A DNA stretch of 64,000 nucleotides, taken from Martinezella tropici. Lineage in GTDB: Bacteria > Pseudomonadota > Alphaproteobacteria > Rhizobiales > Rhizobiaceae. The DNA is taken from the NCBI RefSeq assembly GCF_003287875.1, contig NZ_QMKK01000050.1, forward strand, positions 124,001 through 188,000, written 5' to 3'. Positions 33,813 to 42,909 of this stretch are shown piece after piece. Below the pieces are notes generated by a model. That model saw nothing but the letters and a program-made list of their open reading frames with translations, ran no database searches and had not been told where the DNA came from. Position 1 is the first letter of the stretch; each line of letters starts with the position of its first letter. The translations under genes were made by a program, and so were the position numbers.

Positions 33813-34997
33813 TCAACCTCTGTTGCCCATGAAAAGCAGCCGTATCCCCGAAAGCAGGACATAAAGACCGAAGAAAAAGGCAACGGCCCAGGCAAAGCCG
33901 CTGGGATTGGCGAGATCCATGGCCGTGCCGATCGTCGGTGGACCGAGAACCATGCCGACGGCATAGCAGAAGACGAAGGCGGCGTTGGCAGCCACCAGAT
34001 CGGCCCCGGTCAGTCGCGTGCCCAGATGGCTGAGCCCCACCGTATACATGCCCGAAACGCAGCCGCCCCAGAAGAGCAGGATGATGGCGAGAATGATCCA
34101 GCTCGATGACAGCGATGGCAGCAGAAGCGCGCCGATAAGGCCGATGGTGGCCATGATCGACAATAATGGCCGCTTGTCGCGCATGCGGTCGGCAAGGAGC
34201 CCGAGCGGAATCTGGAAGACGAAATTGCCTACGCCCATGACGGTCAACAGCAAGGCGGCCTGCGATTCGTTGAAACCGAGGCGCGTCGCATAGCTGGTGA
34301 ACAGCGAGCCGCCGCCGACGGTGACCGCGCCGAACACGAAGACAGCCGCCGTTGCCGTTGGCACCAGGAAGATGTAACGGACGAAATGCAGTTCGGGCTT
34401 CTCGTCGACGATCGGGCTCTCGTTGCGCGCAATGAAGATCGGAATGGCGGCCGCGAGGATGATGCAGGCGCCGACGATGAAGGGCAGCAAGCCCTCGCTG
34501 CCGACCACAGAGAAGAGCAGGGGGCCGGCCGCAAAGCCGAGCGAGAACACCGTGGAATAGAGGCCGAGCACGAAGCCGCGCTTGGAAGGCGGCGAAGTGG
34601 CGTTGATCCAGAATTCCGACAGGATGAAAAGGGTGGTGGTCGCACCATGGAAAACGATTCGCAGCGGAAACCACAGCAGCAGGTTATCCGCGTAATAGAA
34701 GCCGAGCGAGCTTAACGCCGAGAGAAAGACCGCCCAGATCATCGTCTGCACGACGCCGAAGCGGTGCGCGAGCTTGGTCGTGATGACCGCGGCCAGCATC
34801 GAGGCAACGCCCATCATCGCTGTGTTGAGGCCGATCAGGCTTGAAGGAATGCCACGCTTTTCGAGAATAATGCTGAGAAGCGGCAGGCCCAGGCCGATGG
34901 CGATGCCGACGGCCGACACGGAGGCAATGGCCGCGACGAGCGAAGGCCAGTGAATTTCTTCGACGTGGCCGGCCTTGTCGTTCGTCGGTTCAAGCAT
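33813..34997 (-). CDS. MFS transporter
   Basis: A 394-residue major facilitator with about twelve hydrophobic segments. The loop 2-3 signature region is TTKLAHRFGVVQT and the loop 8-9 counterpart is LGLLADRMRDKRPLL. The layout resembles the YcaD/sugar-efflux-like group, but the substrate is unknown. CAGGA seven bases before ATG 34997 serves as ribosome site. rpmG lies 96 bases downstream. Confidence 0.88.
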   Translation of the reverse strand: MLEPTNDKAGHVEEIHWPSLVAAIASVSAVGIAIGLGLPLLSIILEKRGIPSSLIGLNTAMMGVASMLAAVITTKLAHRFGVVQTMIWAVFLSALSSLGFYYADNLLLWFPLRIVFHGATTTLFILSEFWINATSPPSKRGFVLGLYSTVFSLGFAAGPLLFSVVGSEGLLPFIVGACIILAAAIPIFIARNESPIVDEKPELHFVRYIFLVPTATAAVFVFGAVTVGGGSLFTSYATRLGFNESQAALLLTVMGVGNFVFQIPLGLLADRMRDKRPLLSIMATIGLIGALLLPSLSSSWIILAIILLFWGGCVSGMYTVGLSHLGTRLTGADLVAANAAFVFCYAVGMVLGPPTIGTAMDLANPSGFAWAVAFFFGLYVLLSGIRLLFMGNRG

Positions 34998-35303
34998 AAA
35001 CTAAATCCTGGAGCATGAGGCAGGCGAATCGATCCGGATGCGCAATATAGAAAGCCACGGCTTGGCCAAATTCAGGTGACGGGTCGGCTTTCATGAGATC
35101 GGTCAAACCCTCCGGAGCAGTCCCCTTGACGCGCGGCATGTTCAGACAAGAAATGTTGCCGATGTCAAGCCGTTGCTGATGAACCAGCTCACGCGAATCG
35201 CGAATATGCGGCGAATCGATCGTAATTCCCGATAGAAGAGTGTAACGATGTGAAACAACCTCGGCCCTTCGTCCGGGCCGGCTGCGCAGGCGGGCATACA
35301 TTG
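34998..35303. other. Gap between MFS and DUF983 genes, no supported gene
   Basis: About 306 bases. A 49-codon minus-strand frame (34990-35139) ends inside the MFS start with an 8-base overlap, but it has no ribosome site and no recognisable family. I see no terminator or clear promoter. Confidence 0.4.
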
Positions 35304-35759
35304 TCACGACCGGCCGTTTCCCTCATCCCATTCTTCCGGACTGTCGTCATGTCCGCCGAATCCATGCATCCGCAGCGCCCATTGCAGGCCGATGACACCG
35401 CCCTTGATTGGTTGAATGACGGCAAGAGCCGCGATGACGGTAATGGGTGCCCATATGGCAAGATGTGCCCAGAGCGGCAATTTGAAAGTCATGTCCGTCA
35501 GCATGTATCCGCCGACGATGATGTGGCCGAGAACAAGGATCACCAGATAGGGCGGCAGGTCGTCGGCGCGCTGGTGAAAGATCTCTTCACCGCACACGGC
35601 ACAGTGATCCACCGGTTTCAGGAAGGCGCGGAAGAGCCTGCCCGTGCCGCAGCGCGGACAGCGGTTCAGCATGCCGCGGGAAATCGACCGCCCAAGCGGA
35701 CGTTCGCTTTCATCGGAGCCACCGAAGCGGGTGGGAGAGTCGGATGGGCTGCCCGTCAT
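35304..35759 (-). CDS. DUF983 family membrane protein
   Basis: 151 residues. An N-terminal four-cysteine zinc-ribbon-like segment (CPRCGTGRLF and CAVCGEEI) is followed by two hydrophobic helices (about 72-92 and 98-120). This layout is typical of DUF983, whose function is unknown. It lies 31 bases after rnr and is likely co-transcribed. Confidence 0.87.
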   Translation of the reverse strand: MTGSPSDSPTRFGGSDESERPLGRSISRGMLNRCPRCGTGRLFRAFLKPVDHCAVCGEEIFHQRADDLPPYLVILVLGHIIVGGYMLTDMTFKLPLWAHLAIWAPITVIAALAVIQPIKGGVIGLQWALRMHGFGGHDDSPEEWDEGNGRS

Positions 35760-35790
35760 GAATGCGTTTCCTTCTGCCGGCAGCCGCCTT

Positions 35791-38169
35791 TTATCTGCGT
35801 CCGCGCGGCGGTCTTGTGCCTGGCGCCTTGCGGGCTGGGTTCTTGTTGCGGCGGGTCGCCTTGTGGAATGAACGCACCGCGGTCGGCATCGGCCTGCCTT
35901 CGCTCAGCATTTCGAAGCGCAGAGCCCCGGCAAGCGGCACGGCCTCGGCAAGCCTCACGCTGACATCATCGCCGAGACGATAGCCGAGCCCGGTTCTTTC
36001 ACCCGTCAGTGCCTGATGGGCTTCGTCATAGATGAAGTAATCGGTGCCGAGCGTAGATATAGGGATGAAACCGTCGGCGCCATAGTCCGGCAGGGTGACA
36101 AAAAGTCCCGACTTGGTGACGCCGCCGACGCGCGCCTCGAATTCCGCGCCGACACGGCCGGCGAGGTGATGGGCGATCAGCCGGTCAACCGTCTCGCGCT
36201 CGGCAGCCATGGCGCGGCGCTCGAAAGTCGAGATTTCGGCAGCGATATCGTCGAGCGAGGCTTCTTCGTCCGGCGTGATCCCGCCTTCGCCGAGGCCGAG
36301 CGAGCCGACAAGAGCGCGATGCACGATCAAGTCGGCATAGCGGCGGATCGGCGAGGTGAAGTGGGCGTACTTCATCAGGTTCAGGCCAAAATGCCCGATA
36401 TTGTCGGGGCTGTAGATCGCCTGGCTCTGCGAGCGCAGCACCATCTCGTTGACCATGGTCTGATGCGCTGTGCCCTCGGCTTTCGCGAGAATGCCGTTGA
36501 AGCTGTTGGCGCGCACGTTGCCGCCCTTGGCAAGTGAAATGCCGAGGGTGGCGAGGAATTCGCGCAGCACTTCCTGCTTGGCGAGCGTCGGGCCATCGTG
36601 GATACGATAGATCAGCACCTGCTTCCGCTTTTCCAGCGTCTCGGCAGCGGCGACGTTCGCCTGGATCATCATCTCTTCGATGAGCTTATGCGCGTCGAGG
36701 CGCGGCGGCACGAAGACGCGATCGACGGTGCCATCCGGCTTCAGCAGGATCTTGCGCTCCGGCATGTCGAGCTCGAGCGGCTGGCGCCGGTCGCGGCCCT
36801 TTTTCAGAATCTCATAGGCGTGCCAGAGCGGCTTCAGGATCGGCTCCAGCATCGGTCCGGTCTTGTCATCGGGTTTGCCGTCGATCGCCGCCTGCGCCTG
36901 CTGGTAGGAAAGCTTGGCTGCGCTCTTCATCATGACGCGATGGAAGGTATGGCCGGCCTTGCGGCCTTCCTTGGAGAAGATCATTCGAACCGCAAGGGCA
37001 GGGCGGTCGACGCCTTCTTTCAGCGAGCAGAGATCGTTGGAGATGCGCTCCGGCAGCATCGGCACGACGCGATCGGGAAAATAGACCGAATTGCCGCGCT
37101 TCAGCGCCTCGCGGTCGAGCGGCGAGTTCGGGCGCACGTACCAGGAGACGTCGGCGATGGCGACTGTGACGATCACGCCGTCCGGATTGTCGGGTGAGGG
37201 ATCCATTTCGGCATAGACGGCGTCGTCATGGTCCTTGGCGTCGGCCGGGTCGATGGTGATCAGCGGCAGGCTGCGCCAATCCTCGCGATGGGACATGGTG
37301 GCCGGCTTGGCGGTATCGGCTTCCGCGATGACGGCGGCGGGGAAAACGTGTGGGATTCCATGTGCATGGATGGCAATCATCGAGATCGCCTTTTCCGACG
37401 CGACGGAGCCGATGACCGACAAGACCTTGGCGCGCTGCAGGCCGAAGCGGCCGAGACGCGCCACTTCGACTTCGACCAGATCACCATCCTTGGCGCCGCC
37501 GGTATAATCCGGGTCGATCACCATCTCCTCGCCACGCCGTTCGATGGGCATCAGCCGTCCGCCGCCGCCCGGCGTTTCGCGGAAGACACCCATGGAGGCG
37601 CCCTGCCGCTTGTCGATGACCTTGATGATGCGGGCCGTATAGGCCGGGCCGCCGCGATCCACGGCCGAGAAGATCTTCGCGAGGATGCGGTCACCCATGC
37701 CGGCGACAGGCGCCTTGCCCTTGCCGTTGCGGCCGGCGGGCGAGGAGGATTGCTTGATCAACACGGCAGGCGCGACGACATTTTCCTCAGCCCATTCGGC
37801 GGGACGGCCGATCAGCATGCCATCCTTGTCACGGGTGGTGATATCGAGCACGGCGATCGGTGGCAGCGCGCCGGGGCGGATGAGCGACTTGCGGCTCTTC
37901 TGCACCATGCCTTCTTCTTCAAGCTCGCGCAAAAGGTCCTTCAGCGCGACGCGGCTCTCGCCCTTCAGGCCGAAAGCTTTGGCGAGCTCGCGCTTGGACG
38001 CCTGTTGCGGATGGTCGGCGATGAAGCGCAGGATGACCTCGCGCGGCGGCAGAACGCCGTGGACGATCGCCATCATCGGCTCTGCGTCACCGCCTGCCTT
38101 GCCGGCGCGGCCGGGTTTGCCGGAACGCCGTTCCGACGATGAGGTCCTGCCGCGCGGTTCTCTGCTCAC
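35791..38169 (-). CDS. rnr: Ribonuclease R
   Basis: Processive 3'-5' exoribonuclease that degrades structured RNA. I start it at GTG 38169, which overlaps the topA stop as GTGA. The frame continues upstream inside topA but is not family-like. The resulting 792 residues hold cold-shock domains, the RNB catalytic motif DPADAKDHDDAVYAE, a C-terminal S1 domain and a basic tail. The overlap implies translational coupling to topA. Confidence 0.94.
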   Translation of the reverse strand: MSREPRGRTSSSERRSGKPGRAGKAGGDAEPMMAIVHGVLPPREVILRFIADHPQQASKRELAKAFGLKGESRVALKDLLRELEEEGMVQKSRKSLIRPGALPPIAVLDITTRDKDGMLIGRPAEWAEENVVAPAVLIKQSSSPAGRNGKGKAPVAGMGDRILAKIFSAVDRGGPAYTARIIKVIDKRQGASMGVFRETPGGGGRLMPIERRGEEMVIDPDYTGGAKDGDLVEVEVARLGRFGLQRAKVLSVIGSVASEKAISMIAIHAHGIPHVFPAAVIAEADTAKPATMSHREDWRSLPLITIDPADAKDHDDAVYAEMDPSPDNPDGVIVTVAIADVSWYVRPNSPLDREALKRGNSVYFPDRVVPMLPERISNDLCSLKEGVDRPALAVRMIFSKEGRKAGHTFHRVMMKSAAKLSYQQAQAAIDGKPDDKTGPMLEPILKPLWHAYEILKKGRDRRQPLELDMPERKILLKPDGTVDRVFVPPRLDAHKLIEEMMIQANVAAAETLEKRKQVLIYRIHDGPTLAKQEVLREFLATLGISLAKGGNVRANSFNGILAKAEGTAHQTMVNEMVLRSQSQAIYSPDNIGHFGLNLMKYAHFTSPIRRYADLIVHRALVGSLGLGEGGITPDEEASLDDIAAEISTFERRAMAAERETVDRLIAHHLAGRVGAEFEARVGGVTKSGLFVTLPDYGADGFIPISTLGTDYFIYDEAHQALTGERTGLGYRLGDDVSVRLAEAVPLAGALRFEMLSEGRPMPTAVRSFHKATRRNKNPARKAPGTRPPRGRR

Positions 38170-40835
38170 TCTGCACTCTTCTTTTTCGCTGTCGTCTTGG
38201 CCGCAGGCTTCTTTGCAGCAGCCTTCGGTTTGGCGGTTGTTTTCGTCGCTTTTGCGCCGGCTGCAGCGGCCTTTGCCTTGGCAGGCGCCTTCTTGGTGGT
38301 GCCGCCGCTCTTGCCGGCCTTCGCCGCGATCAGAGCCAGGGCTTCCTCGACCGTGATCGCCTGCGGATCCGTGCCCTTCGGCAGGGTCGCATTGACCTTG
38401 CCCCAATTGACGTAGGGACCATATTTGCCGTCACGAACGGTGATCGAGCCGCCGCCGTCCGGATGCGCGCCGAGATCCTTCAATGCCGCGGGCGTACCGC
38501 CGCGCGCTCCGCCGCCTGCCTTGCTCTGCTTTTCGGCAAGAACGGTGACGGCGCGGTTCAGACCGACGGTGAAGACATCCTCGACGCTTTCGAGGTTGGC
38601 GTAGCTGCCATCATGCAGAAGGAAGGGGCCATAGCGGCCGATGCCGGACGAGATCATCTTGCCGGTCTCGGGGTGCTTACCGATGTCGCGTGGAAGCGAA
38701 ATCAGCGCCATCGCCTTCTCATAATCGATATCCTCCGGCTTCCAGCCGCGCGGCAGCGAGGCACGCTTGGCATCCTTGCCGTCGCCGCGCTGGATATAGG
38801 GACCGAAGCGGCCCGAACGCAGCGTCAGCTCTTCGCCGGTCACCGGATCGGTACCGAGCGCCTTCGGCTCGTTCAACCCGTTGAATTCAGCCTCCGCACC
38901 GCCTTCCGACGAAAGCTGGCGGGTATAATTGCATTCCGGATAGTTCGAGCAACCGACGAAGGCGCCGTATTTGCCGAGCTTCAGCGAGAGATTGCCCGTG
39001 CCGCACACCTGGCAGATGCGCGGATCGCTGCCGTCTTCGCGCTTCGGGAAGACGAGCGGCGCCAGCGCATCGTTCAGTGCATCGAGCACATTGGTGACGC
39101 GCAGTTCCTTCGTGTCCTCGATCTGGGCGAAGAAATCGCGCCAGAAGTCGCGCAGCACGTCCTTCCAGTTCAGCTCGCCTGCGGAGATGCGGTCAAGCTT
39201 CTCTTCCAAGTCGGCGGTGAAGTCGTATTCGACATATTTGGTGAAGAAGCTTTCGAGGAAGGCTGTCACCAGCCGTCCCTTGGCCTGCGGCACCAGCTTG
39301 CGCTTGTCGATGGTCACGTAATCGCGGTCGCGCAGCGTCGCCAGCGTCGCCGCATAGGTGGAGGGGCGGCCGATGCCGAGTTCTTCCATCTTCTTGATCA
39401 GCGATGCTTCCGAATAGCGCGGCGGCGGTTCGGTGAAATGCTGGGTCGAATTGATCTTCTGCTTGGCGAGATTTTCGCGGGCATTGATCTCCGGCAGCCG
39501 GCCGCCTTCTTCGCTGTCGTCGCTCTGCTCGCCGTCTTCCTTCTGGTCGGTATAGGCGGCGATGAAGCCGTCGAAACGGATGACGGAGCCGACAGCGCGC
39601 AGGCCGGCCTTCTTGCCGGCGTTATCGGCCAGGATCTCGACGGTGGTGCGCTCGATTTCAGCCGAAGCCATCTGGCTGGCGATGCCGCGCTTCCAGATCA
39701 GGTCGTAAAGCTTCAGCTGGTCGTCATCGAGGAACTTGCGGATGCGGTCCGGCACGCGGTCGAAGTCGGTCGGACGGATCGCCTCGTGTGCTTCCTGGGC
39801 ATTCTTTGCCTTGGTGGAATAGAAGCGCGCCTTTTCCGGCAGGTAACGGTCGCCGAACTGGTTGGCGATGGCGTGGCGCGCGGCATCGATCGCTTCCGGT
39901 GCCATCTGCACGCCGTCGGTACGCATATAGGTGATGAGACCGACGGTTTCGCCGCCGATATCGACGCCCTCATAGAGTTTCTGCGCCACCTGCATGGTGC
40001 GCGAGGCTGAGAAGCCAAGCTTCGAGGAGGCGGCCTGCTGCAGCGTCGACGTCGTGAAGGGTGGGCTCGGATTGCGCTTGACCGGCTTCGCCTCGACGGT
40101 GTCGACGACATAGGAGGCGCCTTCGAGCAGCGCCTTCAGCTTGCCGGCCTCTTCGCCGTTGCCGATCGCACGCGGCTGCAGGCGCTTGCCGTCGGCGGAT
40201 ACGAGGCGGGCTTCGAACTCGTCGCCGCGCGGCGTCTTCAGGATCGCGGAAAGATTCCAGTATTCTTCCGAGATGAAACGTTCGATCTCCGACTCGCGGT
40301 CGCAGACGAGGCGAAGGGCGACGGACTGTACGCGGCCGGCCGAGCGGGCGCCGGGCAGCTTGCGCCAGAGAACCGGCGACAGGTTGAAGCCGACGAGATA
40401 GTCGAGGGCGCGGCGCGCGAGATAGGCATCCACCAGCGGCACGTCGATGTCGCGCGGCTCGGCCATGGCGTCGAGCACCGCCTTCTTGGTGATGGCATTG
40501 AAGACGACGCGCTTCACCGGCTTGCCGTTGATGACGCGCTTCTTGTTCAGCACGTCGAGCACATGCCAGGAAATGGCTTCACCCTCGCGATCCGGGTCGG
40601 TCGCCAGAATCAGACCGTCGGAGGTTTTTAGCGCGTCGGCGATGTCCTTGATGCGCTTTTGCGAGGCACCATCGACTTCCCACAGCATTTCGAAATCCTG
40701 ATCCGGCAGCACCGAACCGTCTTTGGCGGGCAGGTCGCGCACATGGCCGAAGGATGCAAGAACCTTATATCCGGGTCCCAGATATTTATTGATTGTCTTG
40801 GCCTTGGCAGGCGATTCCACCACTACAACGTTCAT
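38166..40835 (-). CDS. topA: DNA topoisomerase I
   Basis: Type IA topoisomerase that relaxes negative supercoils. The 889 residues include the Toprim domain (MNVVVVESPAKAKTI), the active-site tyrosine region GLITYMRTDG, and one clear four-cysteine zinc finger (CQVCGTG and CSNYPEC). Further topo C-terminal repeats follow, and a Lys/Ala-rich tail ends KKKSAE. Tandem ATGs at 40838 and 40835 and a TTG at 40841 leave the start uncertain by one or two residues. Confidence 0.96.
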   Translation of the reverse strand: MNVVVVESPAKAKTINKYLGPGYKVLASFGHVRDLPAKDGSVLPDQDFEMLWEVDGASQKRIKDIADALKTSDGLILATDPDREGEAISWHVLDVLNKKRVINGKPVKRVVFNAITKKAVLDAMAEPRDIDVPLVDAYLARRALDYLVGFNLSPVLWRKLPGARSAGRVQSVALRLVCDRESEIERFISEEYWNLSAILKTPRGDEFEARLVSADGKRLQPRAIGNGEEAGKLKALLEGASYVVDTVEAKPVKRNPSPPFTTSTLQQAASSKLGFSASRTMQVAQKLYEGVDIGGETVGLITYMRTDGVQMAPEAIDAARHAIANQFGDRYLPEKARFYSTKAKNAQEAHEAIRPTDFDRVPDRIRKFLDDDQLKLYDLIWKRGIASQMASAEIERTTVEILADNAGKKAGLRAVGSVIRFDGFIAAYTDQKEDGEQSDDSEEGGRLPEINARENLAKQKINSTQHFTEPPPRYSEASLIKKMEELGIGRPSTYAATLATLRDRDYVTIDKRKLVPQAKGRLVTAFLESFFTKYVEYDFTADLEEKLDRISAGELNWKDVLRDFWRDFFAQIEDTKELRVTNVLDALNDALAPLVFPKREDGSDPRICQVCGTGNLSLKLGKYGAFVGCSNYPECNYTRQLSSEGGAEAEFNGLNEPKALGTDPVTGEELTLRSGRFGPYIQRGDGKDAKRASLPRGWKPEDIDYEKAMALISLPRDIGKHPETGKMISSGIGRYGPFLLHDGSYANLESVEDVFTVGLNRAVTVLAEKQSKAGGGARGGTPAALKDLGAHPDGGGSITVRDGKYGPYVNWGKVNATLPKGTDPQAITVEEALALIAAKAGKSGGTTKKAPAKAKAAAAGAKATKTTAKPKAAAKKPAAKTTAKKKSAE

Positions 40836-40948
40836 CATCAAGTCTCTGAATAAGAGGTCGCGCCGACATAAGGCGCGGGAGATACCGGGTTTTTCCGTCT
40901 TCCCGGCCTTCCGACATGGACAGGGAAATCGTCGCGGTCAAGAGGCTA

Positions 40949-41053
40949 CTGCATAATTCCTTAAATCGGAATCGATTGAAGGATAAAATTATACAGCACC
41001 TTTAACGTGTTACAGCGACCTTTGCGCGTCATATGTGACGCGCGGCGCTGTAA
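40949..41053. repeat. Two tandem intergenic palindromes between dprA and topA
   Basis: First, 40949-40996: CTGCATAATT and the near-complement AATTATACAG flank complementary AAATCG and CGATT segments. Second, 41010-41053: TTACAGCG with CGCTGTAA, and inside it GCGCGTCA with TGACGCGC. These resemble multicopy palindromes of rhizobial chromosomes, from memory. They fill most of the 270-base gap before topA. Confidence 0.6.
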
Positions 41054-41109
41054 TGCGATTTTTGAGCTTGGCGCGGCGATGCTTAGAATTGGTATGCGTG
41101 TCACAGTTT

Positions 41110-42258
41110 TCAATCCGGCATGGAGATCGACACCAATCCGCCGGGATGCCGATGCAGCCGGCCGGCCATGTCCAATTCGAGAAGGACGGAATGAACAGCC
41201 GCAATCGGCAGGCCGGTATGGCGGACGATATCGTCGATTTCGACCGGCGTCGGCCCGAGCGCCTCGACGATATGGTCGCGCTCGGCATCATCGGGCGGCG
41301 CAGAAAGCGGTTTGCTCCGTTCGACGGGCGCTTCGGCCGGGCGCGGGCGGAAGAGGTCCGGCTCGGCGAGCGGCCGCAACGCTTCGACGATATCGTCCGG
41401 CGTCGTCACGATCATCGCGCCGTCTTTCAGCAGGCCGTTCGTCCCTTCGCAGCGCGGATCGAGCGGCGAGCCGGGAACGGCGAAGACGAGCCGGCCGAAT
41501 TCGCCGGCAAGACGGGCGGTGATCAGCGAGCCGGAACGGGTTGCCGCTTCGACGACCACGACACCGAGCGAGATACCGGCAATGAGGCGATTGCGGCGCG
41601 GAAAGTCGCGTGCCCGCGGCTCCCAGCCGAAGGGCATTTCGCTGACGGCGAGCCCATTGCCGTCCCATATCTCGTTCAGCAGGCCGATATTCTCGGGTGG
41701 ATAGGGTTGGTCGAGCCCACCCGCCAAAGCCGCGATCGTGCCGGTCGTGAGGCTGGCGCGGTGGGCTGCGGTGTCGATACCGCGCGCCAGACCGGAGACC
41801 ACGGCATAGCCGGCCTCGCCGCAGATGCGGGCGATCATGGCCGTGAATTTGGCGCCGCTGATCGAGGCATTTCGCGAGCCGACCATGCCGATTGCCGGGC
41901 GTGTCGCTGCCGGCACATTGCCTTTGACGGCAAGAAGCGGCGGCGCGCCGTCGATCTCACGAAGGGCAGGGGGATAGTCCGGTTCGCCGATACCGACGAA
42001 GCGCGCGCCAAAACGATGCGCCGCCTCGAGCTCCCTCAATGCGTCCCGCTCGTCGGCGATGCGAACGGCGCGCGTCGAGCCGCCGCGCTGCGAAAGCTCC
42101 GGTAGCATGGCAAGTGCCGCTTCGGCGGAACCATAATGATGGATGAGATCGCGAAAGGTCGATGGTCCGACATTGTCGGAGCGGATAAGCCTGAGCCAGG
42201 CGATCCTTTGTCTTTCGGTCAGCGCAACTCCGATCCGTCTTGCGCCGCCTGTGTCCAT
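41110..42258 (-). CDS. dprA: DNA-processing protein DprA
   Basis: DprA protects incoming single-stranded DNA and loads RecA in transformation; many non-competent bacteria keep it. I start at ATG 42258, which shares a base with the plsY stop (TAATG). The 382 residues contain a SAM-like N-terminal domain, the Rossmann-like core with GMVGSRNAS and SGLARGIDTAAHRASL, and a C-terminal winged helix. It is followed by topA after the palindromic gap. Confidence 0.95.
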   Translation of the reverse strand: MDTGGARRIGVALTERQRIAWLRLIRSDNVGPSTFRDLIHHYGSAEAALAMLPELSQRGGSTRAVRIADERDALRELEAAHRFGARFVGIGEPDYPPALREIDGAPPLLAVKGNVPAATRPAIGMVGSRNASISGAKFTAMIARICGEAGYAVVSGLARGIDTAAHRASLTTGTIAALAGGLDQPYPPENIGLLNEIWDGNGLAVSEMPFGWEPRARDFPRRNRLIAGISLGVVVVEAATRSGSLITARLAGEFGRLVFAVPGSPLDPRCEGTNGLLKDGAMIVTTPDDIVEALRPLAEPDLFRPRPAEAPVERSKPLSAPPDDAERDHIVEALGPTPVEIDDIVRHTGLPIAAVHSVLLELDMAGRLHRHPGGLVSISMPD

Positions 42259-42875
42259 TACCCCTTCGCTCCGATCTTGCTTTCCGTCCCGGCGGTCAGC
42301 CTGATAATATTGGCCCTGTGCTTGTACCAGGAGATGATAGTCATCAGCGCCATGACGGCGGCGATCTTGTCGACACCCAATATCCACAATACAACCGGTA
42401 TGACAAGGGTTGCAACCAGCGCGGAAAGCGAGGAGTAGCGTGTGGTGAAGGCGATGACCAGCCAGACGATGGCGAAAATCAGCGCCATCAGCGGCGCAAG
42501 ACCAAGCAGGATACCGAGATAGGTCGCCACACCCTTGCCGCCCTTGAAGCCGATCCAGATCGGGAAGATGTGGCCGATGAAGGCGGCGAAGCCGGCCAGC
42601 GCGCCGGCATCGCCGCCGAAGAAATGCGCGGTGATCAGGACGGCGGCCGTACCCTTGAAGGCATCGAGCAGCAGGGTCGCGGCCGCAAGCCCCTTGTTGC
42701 CGGTGCGCAGCACGTTGGTCGCGCCGATATTGCCCGAGCCGATGTTGCGCACGTCGCCGAGGCCGGCCATGCGCGTCAGCAGCAGACCGAATGGGATCGA
42801 GCCGAGCAGATAGCCGATGACGAGGCCGGCGAGCGCGGTCTGCGGGGTAAGCTGCCAAGTCCAGAAATCCGCCAT
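42258..42875 (-). CDS. plsY: Glycerol-3-phosphate acyltransferase PlsY
   Basis: Integral membrane acyltransferase using acyl-phosphate for the first step of phospholipid synthesis. The 205 residues have about five to seven membrane helices and the PlsY motifs GSIPFGLLL, GSGNIGATNVLR and FKGGKGVAT. GGAG lies 11 bases before ATG 42875; a GTG at 42878 is spaced better and also possible. It sits between the pyrC-like gene and dprA in one minus-strand unit. Confidence 0.95.
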   Translation of the reverse strand: MADFWTWQLTPQTALAGLVIGYLLGSIPFGLLLTRMAGLGDVRNIGSGNIGATNVLRTGNKGLAAATLLLDAFKGTAAVLITAHFFGGDAGALAGFAAFIGHIFPIWIGFKGGKGVATYLGILLGLAPLMALIFAIVWLVIAFTTRYSSLSALVATLVIPVVLWILGVDKIAAVMALMTIISWYKHRANIIRLTAGTESKIGAKG

Positions 42876-42909
42876 CACGTCTTATTCTCCGTAAACCCTC
42901 GGGCCTGCC

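Noticed and set aside
34990..35139. 49-codon minus-strand frame ending in the MFS start with an 8-base overlap
   Set aside because: The overlap is suggestive of coupling, but there is no ribosome site and no recognisable sequence; kept only as a note in the gap entry.
38139..40010. 623-codon open frame antisense to topA
   Set aside because: Shadow of topA codon bias; no family similarity.
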